Position numbers and translations under genes: made by a program. From Mycobacterium sp. Root135 (lineage in GTDB: Bacteria > Actinomycetota > Actinomycetes > Mycobacteriales > Mycobacteriaceae): 64,000 nucleotides of DNA. This document shows, one piece after another, positions 38,721-46,436 of the stretch. Every line of letters begins with the position of its first letter. Position 1 is the stretch's first letter. The DNA is taken from positions 1,238,911 through 1,302,910 of the forward strand of contig NZ_LMEZ01000001.1 in the NCBI RefSeq assembly GCF_001426545.1. Reading direction: 5' to 3'. The notes under the pieces are model-generated. The model did not search any database. It was not told the DNA's origin and saw only the letters and a program-made list of their open reading frames with translations.

Positions 38721-40025
38721 TCAGTCGTCCGACGGTGGTGGTTGCGGTTCGAACGGTGTGCACCACCACCATTCAGCCCGTTCCCCCAACGGGCCGCGAC
38801 ATGGCTTCACCGATGGCCGGGGTTGAGTCGGTGGCCGGGCCAGTGATCCCGGGTGGAGGGTCTTGCCGTCGGCGTCGGTCACGACCAGGTTCCCGGCCGG
38901 CCCGGTGACGGTAATGCCGCCACTGTGATGCAACCGGTGATGGAACGGACACAGCAGGACCAGGTTGTCGAGCTCAGTCGCGCCGCCGTCCTCCCAATGC
39001 CGGAGGTGATGGGCGTGCAATCCGCGGGTCGCCCCGCACCCGGGGACCACACAGCAGCGGTCCCGATGCTCGAGCGCGCGGCGCAGCCGGCGGCTGATCT
39101 GGCGGGTCGCCCGCCCGGACCCGATCACTTGACCGTGGCGTTCCAACCAGACCTCGCAGTCCGCCTCACACATCAAATACCGGCGGTCCTCCTCGGACAG
39201 GAACGACCCCAGATGCAGAGCAGCGTTGCGGCTTTCGACGTCCAGATGCACCACCACGGTGGTGTGCTGCCCATGCGGCCGACGTGCCACATCGGCGTCC
39301 CACCCGGCCTCCACCAGACTCATCAACGCATCCGCGGCGTTCGGGAACGGCGTCACCTGCACCGACGGACCCTCGGGGTTCTCGCCATGCCGGGCCCCGC
39401 CGAACACCTCGCCAGCTTCGATATCGGTAGCGATATCAGCATCGCCGGCGTGGTCGCGCTTCCACTCCGCGACCAAGGCGTCGCGATGCGAATCCATGGC
39501 GGTGTCGAACTTCGCGGCCTCGAGCTTCGGCAGCGTGATCCGATACGTCGTGTGGGTCTCCCCGACGGTCTTGCGGACCGACCGCTCCGGCTCAGGCTTG
39601 CGGTCCGGTTTGGGCCGCGGCTCCAACTTGATCGCCATCCGCAGCTGCGTCACCGTCGCCACCGACGCCAACTGCGCGTAATGCTCGTCGGACCCCGCCC
39701 CGGCCCGCTCGGCAATCACAGCGACCTGATCCAACGACAACTGGCCGTCGCGCATCATCGCCGCACAACGCGGAAACTCCTCCAACCGCCGCGCGGCAGT
39801 CACGATCGTCTCCGCGTTGTGCGGGGACACACCCAACTTCCAGGCCACCAACGCCGGGACCGACCGGCAGCCGGTCGCACCCCAGATCCCGTCACCCTCG
39901 ATCTCCGCGGCGATCTCCACCAACCGACTGTCGATCGCATTGCGCTGCCCAGCGAGTTCTTCCATCTCGGAGAACAACACGTCCAAGCGCTCCTTCGAGC
40001 TCAAAGACGCTGTCGCCGTGGACAT
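38721..40025 (-). CDS. DUF222 / 13E12-family HNH endonuclease-like protein
   Basis: A 434-residue protein of the multicopy mycobacterial 13E12 repeat family. A helical DUF222 domain (residues about 10-290) is followed by an HNH nuclease domain (CCVVPGCGATRGLHAHHLRHWEDGGATELDNLVLLCPFHHRLHH). The zinc/active-site Cys, His and Asn residues are intact and the frame is not broken. The family is often linked to mobile or repeat elements, but no flanking repeats are visible. ATG 40025 has a TATGAT hexamer 6 nt upstream. Confidence 0.9.
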   Translation of the reverse strand: MSTATASLSSKERLDVLFSEMEELAGQRNAIDSRLVEIAAEIEGDGIWGATGCRSVPALVAWKLGVSPHNAETIVTAARRLEEFPRCAAMMRDGQLSLDQVAVIAERAGAGSDEHYAQLASVATVTQLRMAIKLEPRPKPDRKPEPERSVRKTVGETHTTYRITLPKLEAAKFDTAMDSHRDALVAEWKRDHAGDADIATDIEAGEVFGGARHGENPEGPSVQVTPFPNAADALMSLVEAGWDADVARRPHGQHTTVVVHLDVESRNAALHLGSFLSEEDRRYLMCEADCEVWLERHGQVIGSGRATRQISRRLRRALEHRDRCCVVPGCGATRGLHAHHLRHWEDGGATELDNLVLLCPFHHRLHHSGGITVTGPAGNLVVTDADGKTLHPGSLARPPTQPRPSVKPCRGPLGERAEWWWCTPFEPQPPPSDD

Positions 40026-40031
40026 ACCACC

Positions 40032-40037
40032 ATCATA
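40032..40037 (-). promoter_or_regulatory. -10 hexamer for the HNH gene
   Basis: TATGAT on the minus strand lies 6 nt before ATG 40025, one of the best -10 matches in the window and a leaderless arrangement. Confidence 0.5.
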
Positions 40038-40053
40038 GAAGCGGGGTCCGACA

Positions 40054-41532
40054 TCAACTCCCGAGCTCGCCAAGCGCGTGCATCAGATCCTTGGTGGCCG
40101 GATACAGCCCGCGCCACGTGCCGTACAGCTCGTCATACAGCCCGCGATTGGCCGGGTTCGGGGTGATTTCGTGGGTGATCTTGGCCCAATCCGTCTCCGG
40201 TGCAACCAGTTCCACGCCGATCGCTGCCATGAGGGCGTCGCCGTAGCTGGCGCCGATCCCCTGCTCGGCAACCAGTTGCGGACGGCCGGTGATGTCGCTG
40301 ACCGCCTGCGCCCAGATCGGGCTGCGCAGGCCGCCTCCGACGGCCACGGTGCGGCGTCCGGTGTGCGCGTCGTCGAACATCTCCAGAATCTGCCTGACCC
40401 CGAAGCCAATTCCCTCGTAGGCCGCCCGAAACAGATGCCCGCGGCCGTGGCGCAGCGTCAGACCGGCGAACAGTCCCCGCGCGATTGGGTCGAACACCGG
40501 GGTCCGCTCCCCCGCCAAGTACGGCAGTGCCATCAGGCCCTCACAGCCCGCGGGAACCGCCGCCGCCTCGGCCGTCAGTTCGTCCAACGGCGCACCGCCG
40601 GTGACGGACTGCAGCCAGCCGATCATGGTGCCCGCCGTCGACGTTCCCGCCGCCAACGCCAACGATCCACGGTCGATGCCCGCGGTCGTCCACAGCGCGG
40701 GATCACTGTGGTACTCGTCGATGATCTGCACCAGAAACATCGTCGAGCCGTACATCAGCATCTGGTCGCCGGTGTTGCGGACACCGACCGAGAACGCCTC
40801 GGCGTAGGCGTCCACGGTGCCGGCCACCACCGGTGTGCCCCGTGGGACGCCGGTGGCGGCCGCGGCGTCGCCCTGCACGCGTCCGACCACCTCGTGGGGC
40901 CACACCAAGCGGGGCAGCGGCAGGTGCCCGCAGATCCGGGTGGCCCATTCGACGTTCCACTCGAAGGCACTGGTCGCGTAGAGCGGATCGCACTGACTGG
41001 CCGTGTGATGGTCTATCGCATATTCACCGGTGAGCTTGGCCGCGATGTAGGAATTCGACCCGTACCACCCCGTCGCCCGGCCGAATACCTCCGGCTCGTG
41101 GCGTCGCACCCATTCCAGCTTGGGCCCCACCGCCTGACTCGACAGCAGCGTTCCCGCCCGTTGCAGAATCTCGTCGGCACCGAATTCCTCGGTCAGAGCC
41201 TGGATTTCGGCGGTCGCCCGGGTGTCGATTCCGTAGAGGATGGCCGGCCGGAGCGGGTTCAGATCGTCGTCGCAGAGCACGAGGCACGGGCCAACTCCGC
41301 TGACGCACATGGCGGCCAGGCTCGACCCCGAGGGCATCTCGCGCACCAGCCGGTTGCTGATCTCGCAGACCTCGCGCCACCACGTCGCCTCGGCGTCGAC
41401 TTCGGCCCATCCCGGCCGGGGCAGGCTCATCGAATGGGTGATCGTGGCCGAGGCCAGCACGACCCCCGCGGTGTCCACCAGGACGCCCTTCGTGCTTCCG
41501 GTGCCCATGTCGATTCCGAGAAGCAGGTCCAC
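40054..41532 (-). CDS. FGGY-family carbohydrate kinase (xylulokinase-like)
   Basis: A 492-residue sugar kinase. The N-terminal ATPase motif is GIDMGTGSTKGVLVD (6-20), with PGWAEVDAEATWWREV typical of xylulokinases, and the C-terminal nucleotide region (AVGGGLRSPIWAQAVSDITGRP). The GTG start is at 41532. It is 28 nt upstream of the HNH gene and 29 nt after the cupin gene on the same strand. The substrate may be a pentulose, tetrulose or related sugar; no isomerase or dehydrogenase specific for xylose lies nearby. It may serve a second polyol pathway beside the tetritol operon. Confidence 0.87.
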   Translation of the reverse strand: MDLLLGIDMGTGSTKGVLVDTAGVVLASATITHSMSLPRPGWAEVDAEATWWREVCEISNRLVREMPSGSSLAAMCVSGVGPCLVLCDDDLNPLRPAILYGIDTRATAEIQALTEEFGADEILQRAGTLLSSQAVGPKLEWVRRHEPEVFGRATGWYGSNSYIAAKLTGEYAIDHHTASQCDPLYATSAFEWNVEWATRICGHLPLPRLVWPHEVVGRVQGDAAAATGVPRGTPVVAGTVDAYAEAFSVGVRNTGDQMLMYGSTMFLVQIIDEYHSDPALWTTAGIDRGSLALAAGTSTAGTMIGWLQSVTGGAPLDELTAEAAAVPAGCEGLMALPYLAGERTPVFDPIARGLFAGLTLRHGRGHLFRAAYEGIGFGVRQILEMFDDAHTGRRTVAVGGGLRSPIWAQAVSDITGRPQLVAEQGIGASYGDALMAAIGVELVAPETDWAKITHEITPNPANRGLYDELYGTWRGLYPATKDLMHALGELGS

Positions 41533-41561
41533 GGCGCAACCCTACGTCTGCGCCCGAATGG

Positions 41562-41981
41562 TCAGGGCAGTGCGCGGGGCACCCGCCGGTCCTTCAACCG
41601 TTCGAGCTCCTCGGGCTCGACGTAGACGAGCATGGGCTGGCCCGGTACGCACAGCATGTTGACCACGAAGCGCAGCGGTCCATCGGTGCGGTTGTTGGCG
41701 TCCGAATAGTGGATGACGTCACCACCCGGCTCCCAAAAGGCCTCGCCCGCCTTGATCACTCGCGGCGCCTCACCCTCGAGCTCGAACAGCATCTCGCCTT
41801 CGAGGACGTATCCGAAGGCGGGACCACCGGGGTGACGGTGAGGTCGGGCCCCGGGGCTGCCGGCCGGCCATTCGATGATCACGGTCATCACGTCGGCGTT
41901 CTGCGGGATGAACGGCGGTGTGACGCTTTGGATCACGGTAAGGGGACTCGTGGTCCCGTCGGACGTCGTCATGTCGTGCAT
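41562..41981 (-). CDS. Cupin-domain protein
   Basis: A 139-residue single-cupin protein. The metal-binding motif region is PHRHPGGPAFGYVLEGEMLFELEG (two His and a Glu) and the second motif is WEPGGDVIHYSDANN. It may bind a metal and a small ligand, or act as a dioxygenase or isomerase; nothing fixes which. GAAGGAG lies 6 nt before ATG 41981. It lies in the run NmrA-like, SDR, cupin, FGGY kinase on one strand. Confidence 0.85.
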   Translation of the reverse strand: MHDMTTSDGTTSPLTVIQSVTPPFIPQNADVMTVIIEWPAGSPGARPHRHPGGPAFGYVLEGEMLFELEGEAPRVIKAGEAFWEPGGDVIHYSDANNRTDGPLRFVVNMLCVPGQPMLVYVEPEELERLKDRRVPRALP

Positions 41982-42000
41982 GGTGGTCTCCTTCGGAGGG

Positions 42001-42732
42001 TCAGACGGCTGCGCCGCCGCCGTCGGCGTGCAGGGTGGAACCGGTGACGAAACTCGACCTCGGCGATGCGAGGAACAACACCGCCTCGGCAATCTCGCGC
42101 GGGTCGGCGGTCCGGCCCAGCGGCAGGGCGCGGCCGAGTTGTTCGTTGGTCTCGCCCCATTCGGCGACGACGCCCTCGGTGGCCGTCGGCCCTGGTGCGA
42201 CGCTGTTGACCCGGACGTGACGAGACCCGAACTCCGCGGCCCACGTTCGGGTCAGCGATTCGAGGGCCGCCTTCGAGGCGCTGTAGGTCGAGGCCCCGGC
42301 CACCCCCTTGAAGGCGACCATGGAGGTGACGTTGACGATGCTGCCGCTGCCGCGGGCCAGCATGCCCGGCGCCACGGCGGCGACCAGGAAGTACGCCCCA
42401 CGGACGTTGGTGTCGAACGTCCGCTCGAAGGAAGCCGGGTCCTGGTCTACGGTCGACGCGCCGGGAAAGCTCGCGGCGTTGTTCACCAGGACGTCGACGT
42501 CACCGCATTGCCGGGCCAGCGATGCCACCGAGTCCAGGTCGGAAAGGTCGGCGGCGACGAACCGGACACCGAGGCCGATGGCGGCGAGTGCCTTCTCTCC
42601 GCGCTCGACGTCGCGGCCGGTGATCGTCACCGCGGCGCCCGCCTCGGCGAGCAGCCGGGCCGACTCCAACCCGATGCCGGCGGTGCCGCCGGTGACCAGC
42701 GCCGTCCGGCCGCTGAGCTCCCCCTGGCTCAT
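42001..42732 (-). CDS. Short-chain dehydrogenase/reductase (FabG-like)
   Basis: A 243-residue classical SDR. TGGTAGIG is at 14-21, with NNAA in place of NNAG, catalytic Ser in VTSMVAF and YSASK. The C-terminus LASPRSSFVTGSTLHADGG is typical of the family. The start overlaps the NmrA-like stop (ATGA) and the stop is 19 nt before the cupin gene, so it is cotranscribed with both. Substrate is unknown. Confidence 0.88.
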   Translation of the reverse strand: MSQGELSGRTALVTGGTAGIGLESARLLAEAGAAVTITGRDVERGEKALAAIGLGVRFVAADLSDLDSVASLARQCGDVDVLVNNAASFPGASTVDQDPASFERTFDTNVRGAYFLVAAVAPGMLARGSGSIVNVTSMVAFKGVAGASTYSASKAALESLTRTWAAEFGSRHVRVNSVAPGPTATEGVVAEWGETNEQLGRALPLGRTADPREIAEAVLFLASPRSSFVTGSTLHADGGGAAV

Positions 42733-43472
42733 CGGGAGGCAAGCCAGTCGGCGAAGTGGGTTGGAGCCAGGGTCGCACCCGATCCGGTGACCAGACTGTC
42801 CTGCTCGACGTGGGTGCCGAAGTAGGTGGCCGAGGGGTCGACGACGACGGGGGTGTCGGCGCCTTGGTTCGCGAGGACCGCCCGCGCCATGTCGGCGAAC
42901 GACAGCTTCTCGGGTCCTCCGACGTCGACGATCCCGTCGACTGGCGTGGCAACCGCGGCCTTGGCGACGGCGTCCGAGACGTCGGCGGCCGCGATCGGCT
43001 GAATGAGTGCGTCCGGCGCGCGCACCTCGCCGTCGACGACCAGGGATCCGGTGATGGCTTCGGCGAACTCCTGGAACTGGGTGGCCCGCACGATCGTGTA
43101 GGGCAGACCCGATGCGGTGATCGTCTTCTCCTGCACCACCTTCGCGCGCATGTATCCGCTGTCGGGCAATCCGTCCACGCCGACGATCGACAGTGCGACG
43201 TAGTGCCCGACGCCGGTCTCCTTCGCCGCGGCGACCAGGTTGGCCGACGAGGCGGTGAAGAACTTCAGCACCGGATCGTCGTCGAACGACGGCGAGTTCA
43301 CCACGTCGACCAACACCTGGGCGCCGGTGAGCGCCTCGACCAGTCCGGCGCCGGTGAGTACGTCGGCGCCAGTCTCCCGGGATGCCGGGACGACGTCATG
43401 CCCCTGCTCGCGCAGCAGCTCGACGACCTTCGAACCGACCTGGCCGGTGGCCCCGATGACTGTGACCCTCAT
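42729..43472 (-). CDS. NmrA-like NAD(P)-binding protein (atypical SDR)
   Basis: A 247-residue Rossmann-fold protein. The dinucleotide motif GATGQVGSKVV is at residues 7-17, followed by YVALSIVGVDGLPDSGYMRAKVVQEK and YTIVRATQFQEF, characteristic of NmrA/TMR-like proteins that bind NAD(P) and sense redox or act as quinone reductases. The catalytic Tyr pattern of classical SDRs is absent. GAGAGGGG precedes ATG 43472. First gene of the minus-strand run ending at the FGGY kinase. Confidence 0.86.
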   Translation of the reverse strand: MRVTVIGATGQVGSKVVELLREQGHDVVPASRETGADVLTGAGLVEALTGAQVLVDVVNSPSFDDDPVLKFFTASSANLVAAAKETGVGHYVALSIVGVDGLPDSGYMRAKVVQEKTITASGLPYTIVRATQFQEFAEAITGSLVVDGEVRAPDALIQPIAAADVSDAVAKAAVATPVDGIVDVGGPEKLSFADMARAVLANQGADTPVVVDPSATYFGTHVEQDSLVTGSGATLAPTHFADWLASR

Positions 43473-43573
43473 TGCCGAACCCCTCTCTCGATGTGATGAG
43501 TCGACTCTCGCACCGGCCGACGCCACTCGAGCCCTGGAAAGTCCGTAGTCCTGGGAACGCACGGGTCCCGACA

Positions 43574-43613
43574 ACGCAAAACCCCGGTGCACCAGGTGCA
43601 CCGGGGTTTGCGT
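43574..43613 (-). terminator. Terminator downstream of etfA
   Basis: A long inverted repeat, 43574-43590 with 43598-43613 and loop ACCAGGT, has a 12-bp perfect inner stem (AAACCCCGGTGC) and 4 more pairs beyond a bulged A. It lies 14 nt after the etfA stop. A short T-run is inside the outer stem on the minus strand. Confidence 0.8.
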
Positions 43614-43627
43614 AGAGCGTTGGGAAC

Positions 43628-44584
43628 TTAGCCCTTGCGAGCCTTGACCGCGTCGGTCAGCTGCGGGGAGACCTTGAACAGGTCGCCCACGATGCCGTAG
43701 TCGGCGATCTCGAAGATCGGAGCTTCCTCGTCCTTGTTCACGGCGACGATGGTCTTCGACGTCTGCATGCCCGCGCGGTGCTGGATGGCACCCGAGATGC
43801 CGAGGGCCAGGTACAGCTGCGGCGAGACCGTCTTGCCGGTCTGGCCGATCTGGAACTGACCTTCGTAGAAGCCGGAGTCCACCGCGGCGCGGGAGGCACC
43901 GACGGCGCCACCGAACGCGTCGGCGAGTTCCTCGACGACGTTGAAGTTCTCCTTGCTGCCGACGCCACGGCCGCCTGCGACGACGATCTTGGCTTCGCTC
44001 AACTCGGGACGCGCACTCTTCTGCGCCGGCTGACGCGAGGTGATCTTCGTGGCGTTCTCCGCAGGTGCGGGCACCTCGACGGTGACCACTTCACCTGCAC
44101 CGGCGACGGGCTCGGACTCGACGGCACCCGGACGCAGCGCGAGGACGGGTCCGTCGCCTTCGGCCTTCGCGTCGGTGGTGTACGCACCGCCGAAGATGGA
44201 GTGGACCCCGATGGGGCCTTCCTTGATGCCGATCAGGTCCATGAGCACGCCCGAGCCGGTCTCGGCCGCGACGCGTCCGGCGACCTCCTTGCCCTCGGCA
44301 CTGGCGACCACGACGACCGCCACCGGCGACGCCGACTCGACGAGCGAGTTGAGGACGTCGACCTTGGGGGTGACGAGGTACTGCTCGACGACGTCGGACT
44401 CGGCGACGTAGATCTTCGCCGCGCCGAGCGCCTTGAGCGCATCGGTCAGCTTGTCCGCCGTTCCCGGCGCACCGATGACGACGGCAGAGGGCTCACCCAG
44501 CGCACGGGCCGCGGTGATGAGCTCTCCGGTGACGTTCTTCAGATTTCCTTCAGCGTGCTCGACGAGCACGAGTACTTCAGCCAT
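43628..44584 (-). CDS. etfA: Electron transfer flavoprotein alpha subunit
   Basis: The FAD-binding subunit (318 residues) of the ETF heterodimer that takes electrons from acyl-CoA dehydrogenases and passes them to the ETF:menaquinone oxidoreductase system. The C-terminal FAD domain shows [48 protein letters not shown] and [19 protein letters not shown]. It follows etfB by 52 nt on the minus strand and is closed by the 43574-43613 terminator. It matches Rv3028c (fixB). Confidence 0.96.
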   Translation of the reverse strand: MAEVLVLVEHAEGNLKNVTGELITAARALGEPSAVVIGAPGTADKLTDALKALGAAKIYVAESDVVEQYLVTPKVDVLNSLVESASPVAVVVVASAEGKEVAGRVAAETGSGVLMDLIGIKEGPIGVHSIFGGAYTTDAKAEGDGPVLALRPGAVESEPVAGAGEVVTVEVPAPAENATKITSRQPAQKSARPELSEAKIVVAGGRGVGSKENFNVVEELADAFGGAVGASRAAVDSGFYEGQFQIGQTGKTVSPQLYLALGISGAIQHRAGMQTSKTIVAVNKDEEAPIFEIADYGIVGDLFKVSPQLTDAVKARKG

Positions 44585-44636
44585 TGGTTCTCGATCGCTC
44601 TCTAGGAAGTGTGGGTCTGGGACGGGTCGACGGAGC

Positions 44637-45431
44637 TCAGAGGAGCTTCTGGGCGACCAGGTAGTCGGCGATCTGCTTGCCGCCCTCGCCCTCGTCGGTG
44701 ACCTTCTCGCCTGCGGTCTTCGGCGGCTTCGGGGTGGCCGACACCACGGTCGACCCGGCGTACTGTCCACCGACCTCGTCGGCTTCGACGCCGATGCCAG
44801 CCAGCGACAGGTTCTCGACGGGCTTCTTCTTGGCCGCCATGATGCCCTTGAACGAGGGGAAGCGGGCGTCGTCGACGATCTTCTCGTTGATGCTGACGAT
44901 CGCGGGAAGCGTCGCCTCGAGACCGAAGATGCCGTCGTCGGTCTCACGCTCGCCGGTGACCTTGCCGTCGGCGATGTCGATGCTGCGCATCGACGTCAGC
45001 TGCGGCAGACCAAGGAACTGGGCGAGGATCGCAGGAACGGCGCCACCGACGCCGTCGCTGGTTTCGTTGCCGGCGATGACAACGCCGATGTCCTCGATCT
45101 GGCCGAGCGACCGCGCCAGCGCCCACGACGTCTGGACGATGTCGGAGCCGTGCAGCCCGTCGTCGACGAGGTGGTAGGCCGAGTCGGCACCCATGGACAG
45201 TGCCCGGCGGATCGCCGTCTCGGCGCTGGCCGGGCCCGCGGTCAGCACGACCACCTTGTAGTCGGCGTCCGCGTGCTTCTCCTTGAGCTGCAGCGCGACC
45301 TCGACGGCCTTCTCGTTGATCTCGTCCAGCACCGGATCGCTGCCGGCCCGGTCAAGGGTCCAGTCACCGTCGGTGAGATGCCGATCCTCGTAATCAGGAA
45401 CCTGTTTAATCAGGACCACGATGTTCGTCAT
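44637..45431 (-). CDS. etfB: Electron transfer flavoprotein beta subunit
   Basis: The AMP-binding partner (264 residues) of EtfA. It begins TNIVVLIKQVPDYEDRHL and contains the ALSMGADSAYHLVDD and VIAGNETSDGVGGAVPAILAQFLGLPQ segments typical of the family, with the recognition-loop region FPSFKGIMAAKKKP near the end. GAGGAGG lies 13 nt upstream of ATG 45431. A palindromic operator-like site is 72-88 nt upstream. It matches Rv3029c (fixA). Confidence 0.96.
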   Translation of the reverse strand: MTNIVVLIKQVPDYEDRHLTDGDWTLDRAGSDPVLDEINEKAVEVALQLKEKHADADYKVVVLTAGPASAETAIRRALSMGADSAYHLVDDGLHGSDIVQTSWALARSLGQIEDIGVVIAGNETSDGVGGAVPAILAQFLGLPQLTSMRSIDIADGKVTGERETDDGIFGLEATLPAIVSINEKIVDDARFPSFKGIMAAKKKPVENLSLAGIGVEADEVGGQYAGSTVVSATPKPPKTAGEKVTDEGEGGKQIADYLVAQKLL

Positions 45432-45503
45432 GAGTGTGGTTCGTCCTCCTCGATGAGGCCTCAGCCGGCCTGCCCATATCACGATTGATACAACAGCCAT
45501 CAG

Positions 45504-45519
45504 GTTACTAGTCAGTAAC
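45504..45519. promoter_or_regulatory. Palindromic operator-like site upstream of etfB
   Basis: GTTACT-AGTC-AGTAAC is a perfect 6-bp inverted repeat with a 4-nt spacer, in the 207-bp divergent region between etfB and the methyltransferase gene. Its length and symmetry are those of a TetR-family dimer site. The regulator is unknown and is not encoded next to it. Confidence 0.45.
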
Positions 45520-45623
45520 TTGGGGCGGTATGCACCCTCACCTTAACTGGTGTTGTCTAACCTTCTGCCCCCTCCCACCGGCTTATGAACCTTGCGAACA
45601 AGTGACAATGGCCATAGCTGGGT

Positions 45624-45629
45624 TAGCCT
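45624..45629 (+). promoter_or_regulatory. -10 hexamer for the methyltransferase of the MGLP-type cluster
   Basis: TAGCCT is followed by 9 nt and ATG 45639; no Shine-Dalgarno sequence is seen. It could give a leaderless or near-leaderless transcript. Confidence 0.4.
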
Positions 45630-45638
45630 GCGTTGGCA

Positions 45639-46436
45639 ATGAGCACATTTACCCAGCCCGAACCATCCGATTCCGCGCTACCGAACGTGGACTCGCTTCC
45701 TCTGACCGGGGAGCGCACCATCCCCGGGTTGGCCGAGGAGAATTACTGGTTCCGCCGGCACGAAGTGGTGTACCAACGGCTGCTGGATCGCTGCGTCGAC
45801 CGCGTCGTACTCGAGGCCGGCTCCGGTGAGGGCTACGGCGCCGACCTGATCGCCATCGTGGCCACCCATGTCATCGGTCTCGACTACGACGACTCCGCCG
45901 TGGCGCACGTCCGCGCGCGCTACCCCCGCGTCGACATGCGCCAGGGAAACCTGGCCGAATTGCCGCTCGAGGACGGCTCCGTCGACGTCGTGGTGAACTT
46001 CCAAGTCATCGAACACCTTTGGGACCAGGGCCAGTTCGTCGACGAGTGCGCTCGCGTGCTGCGTCCGTCGGGGATGCTGCTGATGTCGACGCCCAACCGG
46101 ATCACGTTCTCCCCCGGCCGCGACACCCCGATCAACCCGTTCCACACCCGCGAACTGAACGCCGCGGAGCTCACCGAACTGTTGACCGCGTCCGGCTTCC
46201 GCGTCGAGGCGATGCTCGGCGTCTTCCACGGCGCCCGTCTCGTCGAGCTCGACGCCCGGCACGGCGGCTCGATCATCGACGCGCAGATCGCCAGGGCCGT
46301 CGCCAACGCACCGTGGCCGGCCGACCTGCTGGCCGACGTCGCGGCGGTCCGCAGCGACGACTTCGACCTGCTCGACGCCAACGAGCGCGCGATCGACGAG
46401 AGCCTGGATCTGGTGGCCATCGCGGTGCGACCGTGA
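45639..46436 (+). CDS. Class I SAM methyltransferase of the MGLP-type cluster (Rv3030-like)
   Basis: A 265-residue methyltransferase. The SAM motif is VVLEAGSGEGYGADL (about 59-73), followed by the acidic strand end GLDYDDSAVAHV, NFQVIEHLWD and a PSGMLLMSTPN post-motif. It is the first gene of a unit with a GH57 enzyme and a GT4 glucosyltransferase, the order of Rv3030-Rv3031-Rv3032. That locus is linked to 6-O-methylglucose lipopolysaccharide, so O-methylation of glucose residues is the likely role. The stop overlaps the next start (GTGA). A TTG at 45633 is an alternative start. Confidence 0.88.
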   Translation: MSTFTQPEPSDSALPNVDSLPLTGERTIPGLAEENYWFRRHEVVYQRLLDRCVDRVVLEAGSGEGYGADLIAIVATHVIGLDYDDSAVAHVRARYPRVDMRQGNLAELPLEDGSVDVVVNFQVIEHLWDQGQFVDECARVLRPSGMLLMSTPNRITFSPGRDTPINPFHTRELNAAELTELLTASGFRVEAMLGVFHGARLVELDARHGGSIIDAQIARAVANAPWPADLLADVAAVRSDDFDLLDANERAIDESLDLVAIAVRP

